A stretch of DNA of 36,104 nt from Succinivibrionaceae bacterium (GTDB lineage: Bacteria; Pseudomonadota; Gammaproteobacteria; Enterobacterales; Succinivibrionaceae). This document shows, in pieces, positions 1 to 6,477 of the stretch. Positions within the stretch are counted from its first letter, which is position 1; each line of letters begins with the position of its first letter. The position numbers and the translations under genes were made by a program. Below the pieces are notes generated by a model. It saw nothing but the letters and a program-made list of their open reading frames with translations, had not been told where the DNA came from and ran no database searches. Location of the stretch: contig JAFURY010000069.1 of the NCBI GenBank assembly GCA_017480795.1, positions 1-36,104 on the forward strand, read 5' to 3'.

Positions 1-172
1 TTGCTTCAATTCTTGATTTTGCAGCCTCGCGGTTTTCGACGGCAAGATCGTTCTGCAGTTTTGCGAACATCAGTTCGATGCTGGTGATGCCAAGTTCGTC
101 AAAGCCGCTGTGTCTGGTCTGAATTTCCTGGGTCTGTGTGGCGCCGCCTGCGTTTGGATTAAAATCTACCAT
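1..172 (-). CDS. Truncated N-terminus of an unidentified protein, possibly a type III secretion translocator
   Basis: Only the first 57 codons are in the window; the gene runs off the left edge. The start is the ATG at 172, preceded on the minus strand by a GGAGA ribosome-binding site about 8 bases upstream. The visible protein begins MVDFNPNAGGATQTQEIQ and becomes an amphipathic charged helix (LMFAKLQNDLAVENREAAK). That kind of helix, rich in Leu, Gln, Glu and Ala and followed by more coiled coil, is seen near the start of SctE/IpaB-type translocators and other secreted type III proteins. There is no signal peptide, which would fit a type III substrate. The assignment is inference only; too little of the protein is visible for a family call. 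That the reading frame is a real gene is fairly likely, because the start has a good ribosome-binding site and the frame stays open to the edge. Confidence 0.55.
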   Translation of the reverse strand, partial: MVDFNPNAGGATQTQEIQTRHSGFDELGITSIELMFAKLQNDLAVENREAAKSRIEA

Positions 173-444
173 GATAAAATTCTCCGTAAAAAAACTAAAT
201 TATTTCTTTGCACAGATAACGCCATCTCAGCCCTATGGTTACAGCATTTTCAGAAAAATTTCGACCGCCGGATCTGGACCGTCAGATCGAGGCTGCGGAG
301 TTATGATATTGTGGTCTCGGCTGTGGATTTTGAAAAAGCAAAAGTTTAGAATCCGATACAGAACGGTTGGAATTGCGGTTGCGTTTTTGCCTCCGCTGTT
401 TCGACGGCTTGTATTATGGTTCATTAGGTTTCAAGGAAACAGAT

Positions 445-720
445 ATGCTGACAGACGAGCAGATAGAACAGTTTATCCAAAATGCGGAGCGGGAACTCGA
501 ACAGGCTGACAGAGCCATAAGCCAGGTTTCAGAGTCTTTGAAGAATTCGGAATTTGAAGATAACGACGAGGTGAGAAAGGCCGCAAATGACAGGCTCAAG
601 GACATGGAACTGTCAGTCGCTCAGGAGGCTGTCGCCAGAGTTGACAGCGCAAGAGACAGTATCAGATCCTCCGGCTCCGGATCCGTCAGAGCAACCCGCA
701 GACGCGGCCTGATGATCTGA
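445..720 (+). CDS. Small helical hypothetical protein (91 aa)
   Basis: An acidic, almost entirely alpha-helical protein. I chose the ATG at 445 because AAGGA lies about 7 bases upstream; the frame is open further upstream without a better start. It has no signal peptide, no transmembrane segment and no cysteine. Residues 1-75 have heptad-like spacing of hydrophobic residues (coiled coil), and the last 18 residues are Ser/Gly/Arg rich. I do not recognise the family. It is divergent from the truncated gene at 1-172 and lies just upstream of the Lgt-like gene. Its size and helical nature would fit a type III secretion chaperone, needle-type or regulatory protein, and the neighbouring sct genes make this worth testing, but the sequence alone does not show it. 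Confidence 0.55.
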   Translation: MLTDEQIEQFIQNAERELEQADRAISQVSESLKNSEFEDNDEVRKAANDRLKDMELSVAQEAVARVDSARDSIRSSGSGSVRATRRRGLMI

Positions 721-748
721 CAGACGGTCCGTCATCCGGCAACGGCTG

Positions 749-1552
749 TTGCCGGCTATAGGTATATCGGCAATCGCGCATGGAGTGCGGTTGCCGGAGT
801 TCGACATGTACTCTCTGGTGTATGTTTTCGGCTTTTTTCTTGCCGTATTCTTTCGTTTCAAATCATTCACATATCATGAGCATAGTTTTTCCTATGCTCT
901 CTACATTTCAACCTACGCGGCTGTGGGGGCGATATCAGGCGGTCGTCTGGGATACGTTCTGTTTTACGAGCCCCTTTACTATCTGGAACACCCCGAAGAA
1001 ATAATTTGTCTCTACTGCGGCGGCATGTCGTTTTTTGGCGGCGCTTTGGGGCTGATTCTTCTTGTCGTGCTTTGCGACAGAAAAGGTTTTGCCAGAAATC
1101 TTGAGCATTTCTGTATTCTGGCGTGTCTGGTTCTGCCTCTTGGAAGAATTGCCAATTTTTTCAACGGGGAACTGTGGGGCACGCCAACTGATCTGCCATG
1201 GGGCGTGGTTTTCGCCGGAGCCGACAGCCAGATCCGCCATCCTGTGCAGCTTTACGAGGCTCTGCTGGAAGGTCCTGTTCTGCTGGGCGCTGTCATATGC
1301 TCCCGTCGTTTTCTGACGCATCTGCTTGGAAAAATGGTGCCTGTCGGAACTGTTACCATGCTGTTCGGTTTTTACTACGGTCTGTTTCGGTTTGCCGCAG
1401 AGTTTGTCCGGGAACCGGATCGGGTGGTGGGCTATGTGTTTATGAACTTCAGCATGGGGCATATTCTGGCTTTTCTGCTGTCGACGACATCTCTGCTGTT
1501 GCTTGCGGCAAGGCTTGCCAGATTTTCCCGTAAGCCGACTTTATCTGAATAA
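749..1552 (+). CDS. Prolipoprotein diacylglyceryl transferase-like protein with altered HGG motif
   Basis: Member of the Lgt family, multi-pass inner-membrane enzymes that move diacylglycerol from phosphatidylglycerol to the lipobox cysteine of prolipoproteins. Visible family blocks are GGRLGYVLFYEP, GGMSFFGG, LGRIANFFNGELWG, HPVQLYEALLEG and FRFAAEFVREPD. Aligned by eye to E. coli Lgt it keeps Tyr26, Arg143, Asn146, Glu151, Gly154, Arg239 and Glu243, but Phe stands at the position of His103 (MSFHGG in E. coli). The N-terminus is short: a TTG at 749 gives 267 residues and keeps the family-like LPEFD stretch before the first membrane helix. The ATG at 806 has a better ribosome-binding site (GGAG, 6 bases away) but would put the conserved Tyr at residue 2. 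The gene ends 12 bases inside the convergent sctT. A second, canonical lgt is at 8386, so this copy may be specialised or decaying. Confidence 0.85.
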   Translation: MPAIGISAIAHGVRLPEFDMYSLVYVFGFFLAVFFRFKSFTYHEHSFSYALYISTYAAVGAISGGRLGYVLFYEPLYYLEHPEEIICLYCGGMSFFGGALGLILLVVLCDRKGFARNLEHFCILACLVLPLGRIANFFNGELWGTPTDLPWGVVFAGADSQIRHPVQLYEALLEGPVLLGAVICSRRFLTHLLGKMVPVGTVTMLFGFYYGLFRFAAEFVREPDRVVGYVFMNFSMGHILAFLLSTTSLLLLAARLARFSRKPTLSE

Positions 1553-2362
1553 CTGCATCATCTGGTAAAGCATTTTGCTCATATAGTCAAGATTTCCCGT
1601 GCTGTGCTCAAGGAACGGATGATAGTAGAAAATGATCAGCAGCGAGCAGACGGCGCTTTTTATCGGCATGGAAAGAATGAATACGTTCAGCTGCGGGGCG
1701 AACCGGTTTATGAGACCCAGCGACACATCGCAGATCAGGGCTATGATAATGAATGGGGAGGCGATGAGCACGGTCTGCCTCATCATCCAGGCAAGATTGT
1801 AGATGGAAAAATCAGCCAGGGCTCGACTTGTGAGATCCGGCGTGATCTCGTCAGGCTCCCAGTAACTGAATGAGGTGTAGAAAAGCTCCATGAATCTCAT
1901 AAAGCCCCCGGAGACGAAAAAGAGCACTGTTACCGCCATGAACAGCACCGCTCCCAGGGGCGATCCCTCTGCTCCGCTGAGAATGTCTGTGGTCTGGGCC
2001 ATGGAGGCGCCGCGCTGGTTGTCGACTATGGTGCCTGCGGAAAGGGCGATATAAAAAAACAGCGACACCAGCCATCCCATTAAAACGCCCAGCATGACCT
2101 CCTTTCCTATGATGAGCAGCAGCGTGATGAAGTCGCCGGTGGATTCCAGATGTATTCCTTGAGTTACGGTCAGCATGTATGGGTGCAGCGGCATATAAAG
2201 GGCCAGGGCGATGGACGCTTTGATGGGCATGGTGACATTGGGTCCGAAAATGGGCGCCACGCTGATGAGAGCGATAATGCGGATCATACCCAGCAGCAGG
2301 GCTGACATATGGTTTCTCAGCGTTTCATCCTGCAACAGAAGCTGAAGGTATTCCTGATCCAT
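1541..2362 (-). CDS. sctT: Type III secretion export-gate protein SctT (SpaR/YscT/HrcT family)
   Basis: A 273-residue polytopic inner-membrane protein of the FliR/SctT family, which forms part of the SctR5-SctS4-SctT1 export gate of type III secretion machines. The assignment to the injectisome branch rests on the signature blocks DNQRGAS, SGAEGSPLG and the long block LGLINRFAPQLNVF followed by LSMPIKS, which are typical of SctT. The flagellar FliR of the same window (33250) has different blocks (QTGLGFASVMDP, RAAPQLNIFSMGF). Six or so hydrophobic segments are spread over the whole length. The start ATG at 2362 lies 6 bases after the sctS stop, so the two are surely co-transcribed. It is the last gene of the operon; sctU, which usually follows, is absent, and the next gene on the left is convergent and overlaps by 12 bases. 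Confidence 0.92.
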   Translation of the reverse strand: MDQEYLQLLLQDETLRNHMSALLLGMIRIIALISVAPIFGPNVTMPIKASIALALYMPLHPYMLTVTQGIHLESTGDFITLLLIIGKEVMLGVLMGWLVSLFFYIALSAGTIVDNQRGASMAQTTDILSGAEGSPLGAVLFMAVTVLFFVSGGFMRFMELFYTSFSYWEPDEITPDLTSRALADFSIYNLAWMMRQTVLIASPFIIIALICDVSLGLINRFAPQLNVFILSMPIKSAVCSLLIIFYYHPFLEHSTGNLDYMSKMLYQMMQLFR

Positions 2363-2368
2363 GAATTC

Positions 2369-2629
2369 TTACAGGGTGTAGAAGTAGTTGAATATTTCCT
2401 GTCCGTAGTGCGCGATTTCGCCGCTGAACCACTCGGCGGTCAAAAGCAGGGTGATGCTTACCGCGATAAGTTTTACGCCGAAGGTCAGAGTCTGTTCCTG
2501 CAGCTGGGTTATGGCCTGAAACAGAGCCAGACTTACGCCGATGATGGAGGCCACCGCAATCGGCGGCAGGGAGAGCATGAGTATGAGATAAAAACCGTGA
2601 GTAACCAGTTCGGTTATGGCAGGGTTCAT
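2369..2629 (-). CDS. sctS: Type III secretion export-gate protein SctS (SpaQ/YscS/HrcS family)
   Basis: An 86-residue protein with two membrane helices (about residues 13-36 and 50-75) joined by a short loop, the standard SctS/FliQ layout and length. The block TQLQEQTLTFGVKL matches the injectisome form (TQLQEQTLPFGIKL in SpaQ), whereas the flagellar FliQ at 32981 has TSINEQTLSFLPRL. The start is the ATG at 2629: it carries a full AAGGAGG ribosome-binding site about 6 bases upstream, and its ATGA overlaps the TGA stop of the RsbU-like phosphatase gene, suggesting translational coupling between the regulator and the export gate. In the membrane, SctS wraps the SctR/SctT core of the secretion channel. 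An upstream in-frame start 14 codons earlier would lie inside the phosphatase gene and is unlikely. Confidence 0.93.
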   Translation of the reverse strand: MNPAITELVTHGFYLILMLSLPPIAVASIIGVSLALFQAITQLQEQTLTFGVKLIAVSITLLLTAEWFSGEIAHYGQEIFNYFYTL

Positions 2630-4614
2630 TTCGCGCCTCCTTTTGCGACCGATTTGAGCCGTCGATAGCATAGCAGCGTCATGTCGTCTGACTGTTCGGC
2701 GTTCTGTCTGAAATCCAGCACATCGTCAAGGAGACTGTAAAGCAGAGAATTGGCGGTATTGAACTTGTGCTTTTTCAGAGTTCCAATGATCCTTTCGGTG
2801 TTGAAGAATTCGCCGCTTTCGTTCTGAGCCTCGCTTATGCCGTCGGTGTAAATCACCATGTAATCTCCCGGAGCAAGGCTTCCCCGGCTGGTGGTGTACT
2901 TCGCCTCTTCTGCGACTCCCACCGCCGGACCGGACAGATCCTCAAGCTCGAATACTTCCGATGTTCTGACAATCGCAGGCTGGCAGTGTCCGGCGTTGGT
3001 ATAGACAAATTCTCCGGTGCGGGTGTTGATGATCATCAGAAACAGTGTTGCGAACATCATGTTGGGATTGCGTTCGCACAGGCATCGGTTCAGTATTTCC
3101 GTAACCTGATCCGGCGTTTTGTCCATTTTGCAGATCTGTCTCAGCAGAGTCACGCAGATGCTCATGTACATGGCTGCAGGCACGCCCTTGTCGGACACGT
3201 CGCCGACGGTTATGACCAACCGATCCTCGCCGATGCTGAACACGTCGTAAAAATCGCCGCCGACCTGCTTCGCCGGGTTGATGAACGCGGCGATCTCGTA
3301 CAAATCGGATTTTTTGATGCTTTCATTGTTGGGAAGCATGCCCATCTGAATGTCGTTGGCAACGCCCAGTTCGCCCTCAAGCCGGTTCTGCTTGGCGGTG
3401 GCGCTCACCAGAGAATTGATGTTGGATATGAGGGAATTGCGCATGTTGGCTATCGCCTGGCTGAGGTTGCCTACCTCGTCGCTGGAGTCGGAAGGCGTAT
3501 AGCTGAATTCCTTGAGAATGTCAGGATTTGACAGATCGGCCACCGCGATCTTGTGGGCGATTCCTGCAATGTCGTTCAGCGATCTGGTGATTCTGGTGGC
3601 ATAGCTGATTGAAACCATCACCATGACCATCAGCACCATGGCGCCGATGGCCGCAAGGCCTGAAATGATCTTGTCGCCGTAGGCCCTGAGGCTGCTCATC
3701 GGCTGCATTGAGGCCACATGGAGCTTCAGCGGCTTAAGATACTGGAAGCAGACGTAATCGTTTTCTATGACGTTGCAGATTTCCTGATTCTGACCGTGCT
3801 CGTGCTCATGCTTCTGGCGCTCCTTTTCGTCATGGAACTTTGCGTCATGCGCATGGTAGTGCTTGAATTTTTCGCCTATGGTCCCCTGCGGATCGTTGGT
3901 AAGCAGAATATTGAATTCCTCGTCCAGCAGATACATCGGCATGGTCTTTTCCGCCGGGAGATTGTCAAACATTTCCTTCAGGAACACCATCATTTCCTGG
4001 TCGATCTGGTCGAAAGCCGAACTTAGCAGATCGATGTTTTTCAGCATGGCGTAGTTGAAGCCGTCGTTGCTGTTTCCGTGCCGTTCAGGAGAAAAAATGA
4101 AGGCGAGATAGGTGTGGGAATCCTTTTTTGCTATGTCGTAGGTTCCGTTGGAAGGCAGATCGCCGACGATCAGTTCCTGCAGATTGTTCTTGTTGATGGT
4201 TCTGGCATCCAGCAGATTCAGAGCGCGCTCGGTGCCCCAGAACTTTCCGTGGCGGAACATTATCAGAGAAATGTCCTGCTGCTCCAGCGCGGTCTGGTTG
4301 TTTCTGAGAAATTCTTCCACCGCCTTGTCGTCCGCGTTCTTTCCGACGTTTTTTCGGTGGTAGTAGGTGAAGAATGAGGCGGTGTCCCGCAGGCTGTTTT
4401 TTATGCTGAAGACGTCGATGAGCTGCTGATTCATGGCGTTGGTGTACTGTCCCTCCAGTGCGTGGTAGACAGTGTCGATCATGATCTGCGAGTTCTGCTT
4501 CTTTTCGGCGATCAGGTTGATTTGAGTCTGATAGAAGACATAGAAGAAGATCGGGATTATGGTGACAACCGCAATCAGTATGCAGAAAATTATGATTTTC
4601 GTTCTTAGTTTCAC
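2626..4614 (-). CDS. Membrane-bound RsbU-type PP2C serine phosphatase with HAMP and histidine-rich sensor domain
   Basis: A 662-residue partner-switching phosphatase. Order of parts: membrane helix (about 7-29), a large predicted periplasmic sensor (30-315), second membrane helix (about 318-338), HAMP linker (about 338-400), short coiled coil and SpoIIE/RsbU-type PP2C domain (about 415-655). Metal-binding aspartates are visible in VGGDFYD (Asp454), GDVSDKG (Asp472), YTDGISEA (Asp591) and QSDDMT. By family knowledge such enzymes dephosphorylate a STAS antagonist so that it can capture the anti-sigma kinase; both partners are encoded directly upstream. Residues 252-273 carry seven histidines, followed by Cys280 and Cys289, hinting at metal sensing. 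The gene overlaps sctS by four bases (ATGA). The Bordetella counterpart would be BtrU. Function as a phosphatase is well supported; the signal it senses is unknown. Confidence 0.92.
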   Translation of the reverse strand: MKLRTKIIIFCILIAVVTIIPIFFYVFYQTQINLIAEKKQNSQIMIDTVYHALEGQYTNAMNQQLIDVFSIKNSLRDTASFFTYYHRKNVGKNADDKAVEEFLRNNQTALEQQDISLIMFRHGKFWGTERALNLLDARTINKNNLQELIVGDLPSNGTYDIAKKDSHTYLAFIFSPERHGNSNDGFNYAMLKNIDLLSSAFDQIDQEMMVFLKEMFDNLPAEKTMPMYLLDEEFNILLTNDPQGTIGEKFKHYHAHDAKFHDEKERQKHEHEHGQNQEICNVIENDYVCFQYLKPLKLHVASMQPMSSLRAYGDKIISGLAAIGAMVLMVMVMVSISYATRITRSLNDIAGIAHKIAVADLSNPDILKEFSYTPSDSSDEVGNLSQAIANMRNSLISNINSLVSATAKQNRLEGELGVANDIQMGMLPNNESIKKSDLYEIAAFINPAKQVGGDFYDVFSIGEDRLVITVGDVSDKGVPAAMYMSICVTLLRQICKMDKTPDQVTEILNRCLCERNPNMMFATLFLMIINTRTGEFVYTNAGHCQPAIVRTSEVFELEDLSGPAVGVAEEAKYTTSRGSLAPGDYMVIYTDGISEAQNESGEFFNTERIIGTLKKHKFNTANSLLYSLLDDVLDFRQNAEQSDDMTLLCYRRLKSVAKGGAK
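3745..3864 (-). other. Histidine-rich segment of the RsbU-like sensor domain
   Basis: This stretch encodes residues 251-290 of the phosphatase. Histidines stand at 252, 254, 256, 261, 269, 271 and 273, in HxHxH and HEHEH patterns, and two cysteines follow at 280 and 289. The segment lies in the predicted extracytoplasmic part, just before the second membrane helix. Clusters like this often bind Zn, Ni or Cu; that role is inference. Confidence 0.6.
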
Positions 4615-4680
4615 TTTCCGGATCCTGTCATATTGGCTTTTCAGAGTCAGAAGCTTTGGTCCGCAACGCCTTCAAGGTGA

Positions 4681-5091
4681 TCACGGCAGCAGAAAGATCT
4701 GCAGTTTGTTTTTGATGCCGTCGCGCATGTATACGTAATGGGTAGCCATCTGCTGCACCAGATGAAGCCCGACTCCTCCGATTTTCCGCTCCTCGATGCT
4801 TTTGTCGAACTGAGTCTGGTCCAGGTTCTGGAAAGGGTTGTACTCGGCGCCGGTGTCGGTGATTTCAATGAAGAAAGCATCCTGATTGTCGATGGTGGCC
4901 ATGCCGCAGGCAAAGGTGGTCTCTCCGTCTTTGCCGTCGTAGGCGTACTTGCAGATGTTGGTGAGAATCTCTTCGGTGATCAGTTCCGCTTTGAACTGAA
5001 GATGCTCGTATTTTTCAGGAAGCTCGCTGCTGATAGTTTCTCTAAGACGGCAGAGCTGTTCGATGGAGGCCGGGATTTTTACAGTAACCAT
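4681..5091 (-). CDS. RsbW-like anti-sigma factor / serine kinase (HATPase_c)
   Basis: A 136-residue soluble protein with the GHKL-type ATP-binding fold of RsbW/SpoIIAB/BtrW. The N box is visible as EEILTNICKYAY (about residues 40-51), the G1 box as ITDTGAEYNPF (about 77-87) and the G2 box as KIGGVGLHLVQQ (about 103-114). Family members bind and silence a sigma factor or other target and phosphorylate a serine on the STAS antagonist. The gene lies between the antagonist (65 bases upstream) and the phosphatase (66 bases downstream), so a complete U-V-W switch is encoded. The target is not in the window: no sigma-factor gene is seen. The start ATG at 5091 gives the usual family length. It could regulate transcription of the type III operon or act directly on secretion, as reported for Bordetella BtrW and BtrV. 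Confidence 0.9.
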   Translation of the reverse strand: MVTVKIPASIEQLCRLRETISSELPEKYEHLQFKAELITEEILTNICKYAYDGKDGETTFACGMATIDNQDAFFIEITDTGAEYNPFQNLDQTQFDKSIEERKIGGVGLHLVQQMATHYVYMRDGIKNKLQIFLLP

Positions 5092-5156
5092 GGTCGTTCT
5101 TCCTTGTCATAGCGCTTTGCGGGGGACGCGCAAAGTCTGTCAAAATATGCTGGTTT

Positions 5157-5498
5157 TCAGTCAAATTTGCTTTCCGCTTCTTCAAGAGAAGGGACTATGG
5201 TAAGCAGAGTGTTGAATCCGGAAATTCTGAACACTTCGAAAACCGCAGGCTGAATCTGGCAGATCACCAGTTTTTTGCCCTTTGAAGTGCAGTATTTTGC
5301 GATTTTAAGCACGCACCGCAGGCCGGCGCTGGACAGGTATTCAACCTTTCCGAGATCAAGAAGCATGTTCACCGGTTCGCCGGATGCGGAAAAATGCTCG
5401 TTGAACTGGGTGTCGAACTGCGTGGCGGTGGTGGCATCCACGCGGCCGGTCACATCGATCAGGGTATATTTTTCTTTGTTTTCAAAAACGATTTCCAT
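5157..5498 (-). CDS. STAS-domain anti-anti-sigma factor (RsbV/SpoIIAA/BtrV-like)
   Basis: A 113-residue single STAS domain. Visible features are the beta-alpha pattern after MEIVFENKEKYTLIDVTG, the block LDLGKVEYLSSAGLRCVL with the conserved serine pair (about residues 58-59), one of which is the expected phosphorylation site, and a C-terminal helix LEEAESKFD. By family knowledge the unphosphorylated form binds the RsbW-like kinase and frees its target. I placed the start at the ATG at 5498; the frame is open for 28 more codons into the sctR gene, but those residues do not look like STAS sequence and GGAAA lies upstream of the chosen ATG. It follows sctR by 35 bases and precedes the kinase by 65 bases. 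Confidence 0.9.
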   Translation of the reverse strand: MEIVFENKEKYTLIDVTGRVDATTATQFDTQFNEHFSASGEPVNMLLDLGKVEYLSSAGLRCVLKIAKYCTSKGKKLVICQIQPAVFEVFRISGFNTLLTIVPSLEEAESKFD

Positions 5499-5533
5499 GT
5501 GTTTTTTTTCCGTAGCAGAATTGGTATTAGAAG

Positions 5534-6202
5534 TCAGGTGTAGTTGTAGCTCAGCAGCAGTCCCTGGCTTATTTTGAGCCATCCGTCCAGGGACACGAAG
5601 AGCATGAGCTTGAAGGGCAGAGATATGGTCATTGGCGACACCATCATCATGCCCATGGCCAGAAGAATGTTGGAGATGATCAGATCTATCACTATGAATG
5701 GGAGATAGAGCAGAAAGCCGATCTGAAACGCCTTGGTCAGCTCCGAAATGACGAAGGAGGGCACTATGAAGATGAAACTGTCGTCCTCGAACTTGTCCTT
5801 TATCTCGTTGGGCCAGATTCGCCTTGCGACTCCGGTGAAGGAGTTGCTCACTCTTCGGTCGGTGTTTTTCACCAGAAACGTCTTCAGCGGATCCGATACG
5901 TTGCTCATGACCGTCATCAGCTGCGTCGGGGTGAAATTGGCCGAAAGATCCTCTTTTTCAAGCAGCCTGTAGGTCTGCTGTCCCACCGGTGCCATGACAA
6001 AAATCGAAAGGATTATGGACAGTCCCGCCAGCACGGATCCGGGAGGAACCTGCTGGACGCCCAGGGCGTTTCTTACCAGGTTCGTAACCACAATTATCTT
6101 GATGTAGGAGGTGACAAGAGTCAGAGCGATGGGCAGCAGTCCAAGAAGCACCATTATTACGATGATGTTCATCGGGCTGTTCATAAAACCGCTTTCGATC
6201 AT
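5534..6202 (-). CDS. sctR: Type III secretion export-gate protein SctR (SpaP/YscR/HrcR family)
   Basis: A 222-residue inner-membrane protein. Length and motifs match injectisome SctR: VRNALGVQQVPP (VRNALGLQQIPS in SpaP), a cytosolic-type charged middle region (about 85-145), then SFVISELTKAFQIGFLLYLPF, LLAMGMMMVSP and KLMLFVSLDGW, ending in LLLSYNYT. It lacks the cleavable signal peptide and N-terminal extension of the flagellar FliP encoded at 32216, which argues that it is not a simple fliP duplicate. Five copies form the core of the export gate with SctS and SctT. The start ATG at 6202 is 35 bases after the sctQ stop. Unusually, three partner-switching genes separate it from sctS, while in most injectisome operons R, S and T are contiguous. 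Confidence 0.94.
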   Translation of the reverse strand: MIESGFMNSPMNIIVIMVLLGLLPIALTLVTSYIKIIVVTNLVRNALGVQQVPPGSVLAGLSIILSIFVMAPVGQQTYRLLEKEDLSANFTPTQLMTVMSNVSDPLKTFLVKNTDRRVSNSFTGVARRIWPNEIKDKFEDDSFIFIVPSFVISELTKAFQIGFLLYLPFIVIDLIISNILLAMGMMMVSPMTISLPFKLMLFVSLDGWLKISQGLLLSYNYT

Positions 6203-6237
6203 GCTCGGGCTCCTGTTCCTGCCTTTCCGTCCGGCGT

Positions 6238-6477
6238 TTAAAGTCCGCTGCTTCCGCTGATGTCGGTGATCTGAAGCGCGTACAGGTCGTTCACCTGGAT
6301 GATCTGACCGTGGCCTACCGTCTGGTCGCTGATTTTGATGGCGACACGCGACAGATCGCTTGAGCCTATGTCGACCACCGATCCGGGCTGAAGCTCTTTG
6401 AGCTGGTTTACGGTCATGTCCACCGTGCCCAGCGAGAATTCAACCTTTAGTTTGAGATCGTCGATTTTCGTATCCAT
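6238..6477 (-). CDS. Probable internally initiated SctQ-C (79 aa)
   Basis: An in-frame ATG at 6477 within sctQ has AGGAA about 9 bases upstream, plus a GGAGGAG stretch further up, and would give a free C-terminal SPOA domain of 79 residues beginning MDTKIDDLKLKVEFSLG. Internal translation of exactly this kind is established for YscQ, SsaQ and SpaO, where the short product is needed for the sorting platform. Here it is predicted from position and ribosome-binding site only. Confidence 0.45.
   Translation of the reverse strand: MDTKIDDLKLKVEFSLGTVDMTVNQLKELQPGSVVDIGSSDLSRVAIKISDQTVGHGQIIQVNDLYALQITDISGSSGL

Noticed and set aside
5534..6202. Reading this gene, with 2369-2629 and 1541-2362, as duplicated flagellar fliP, fliQ and fliR
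   Set aside because: Motifs, lack of a FliP-type signal peptide and company of sctP/sctQ-like genes fit the injectisome branch better; true fliP/Q/R are at 32.2-34.0 kb.
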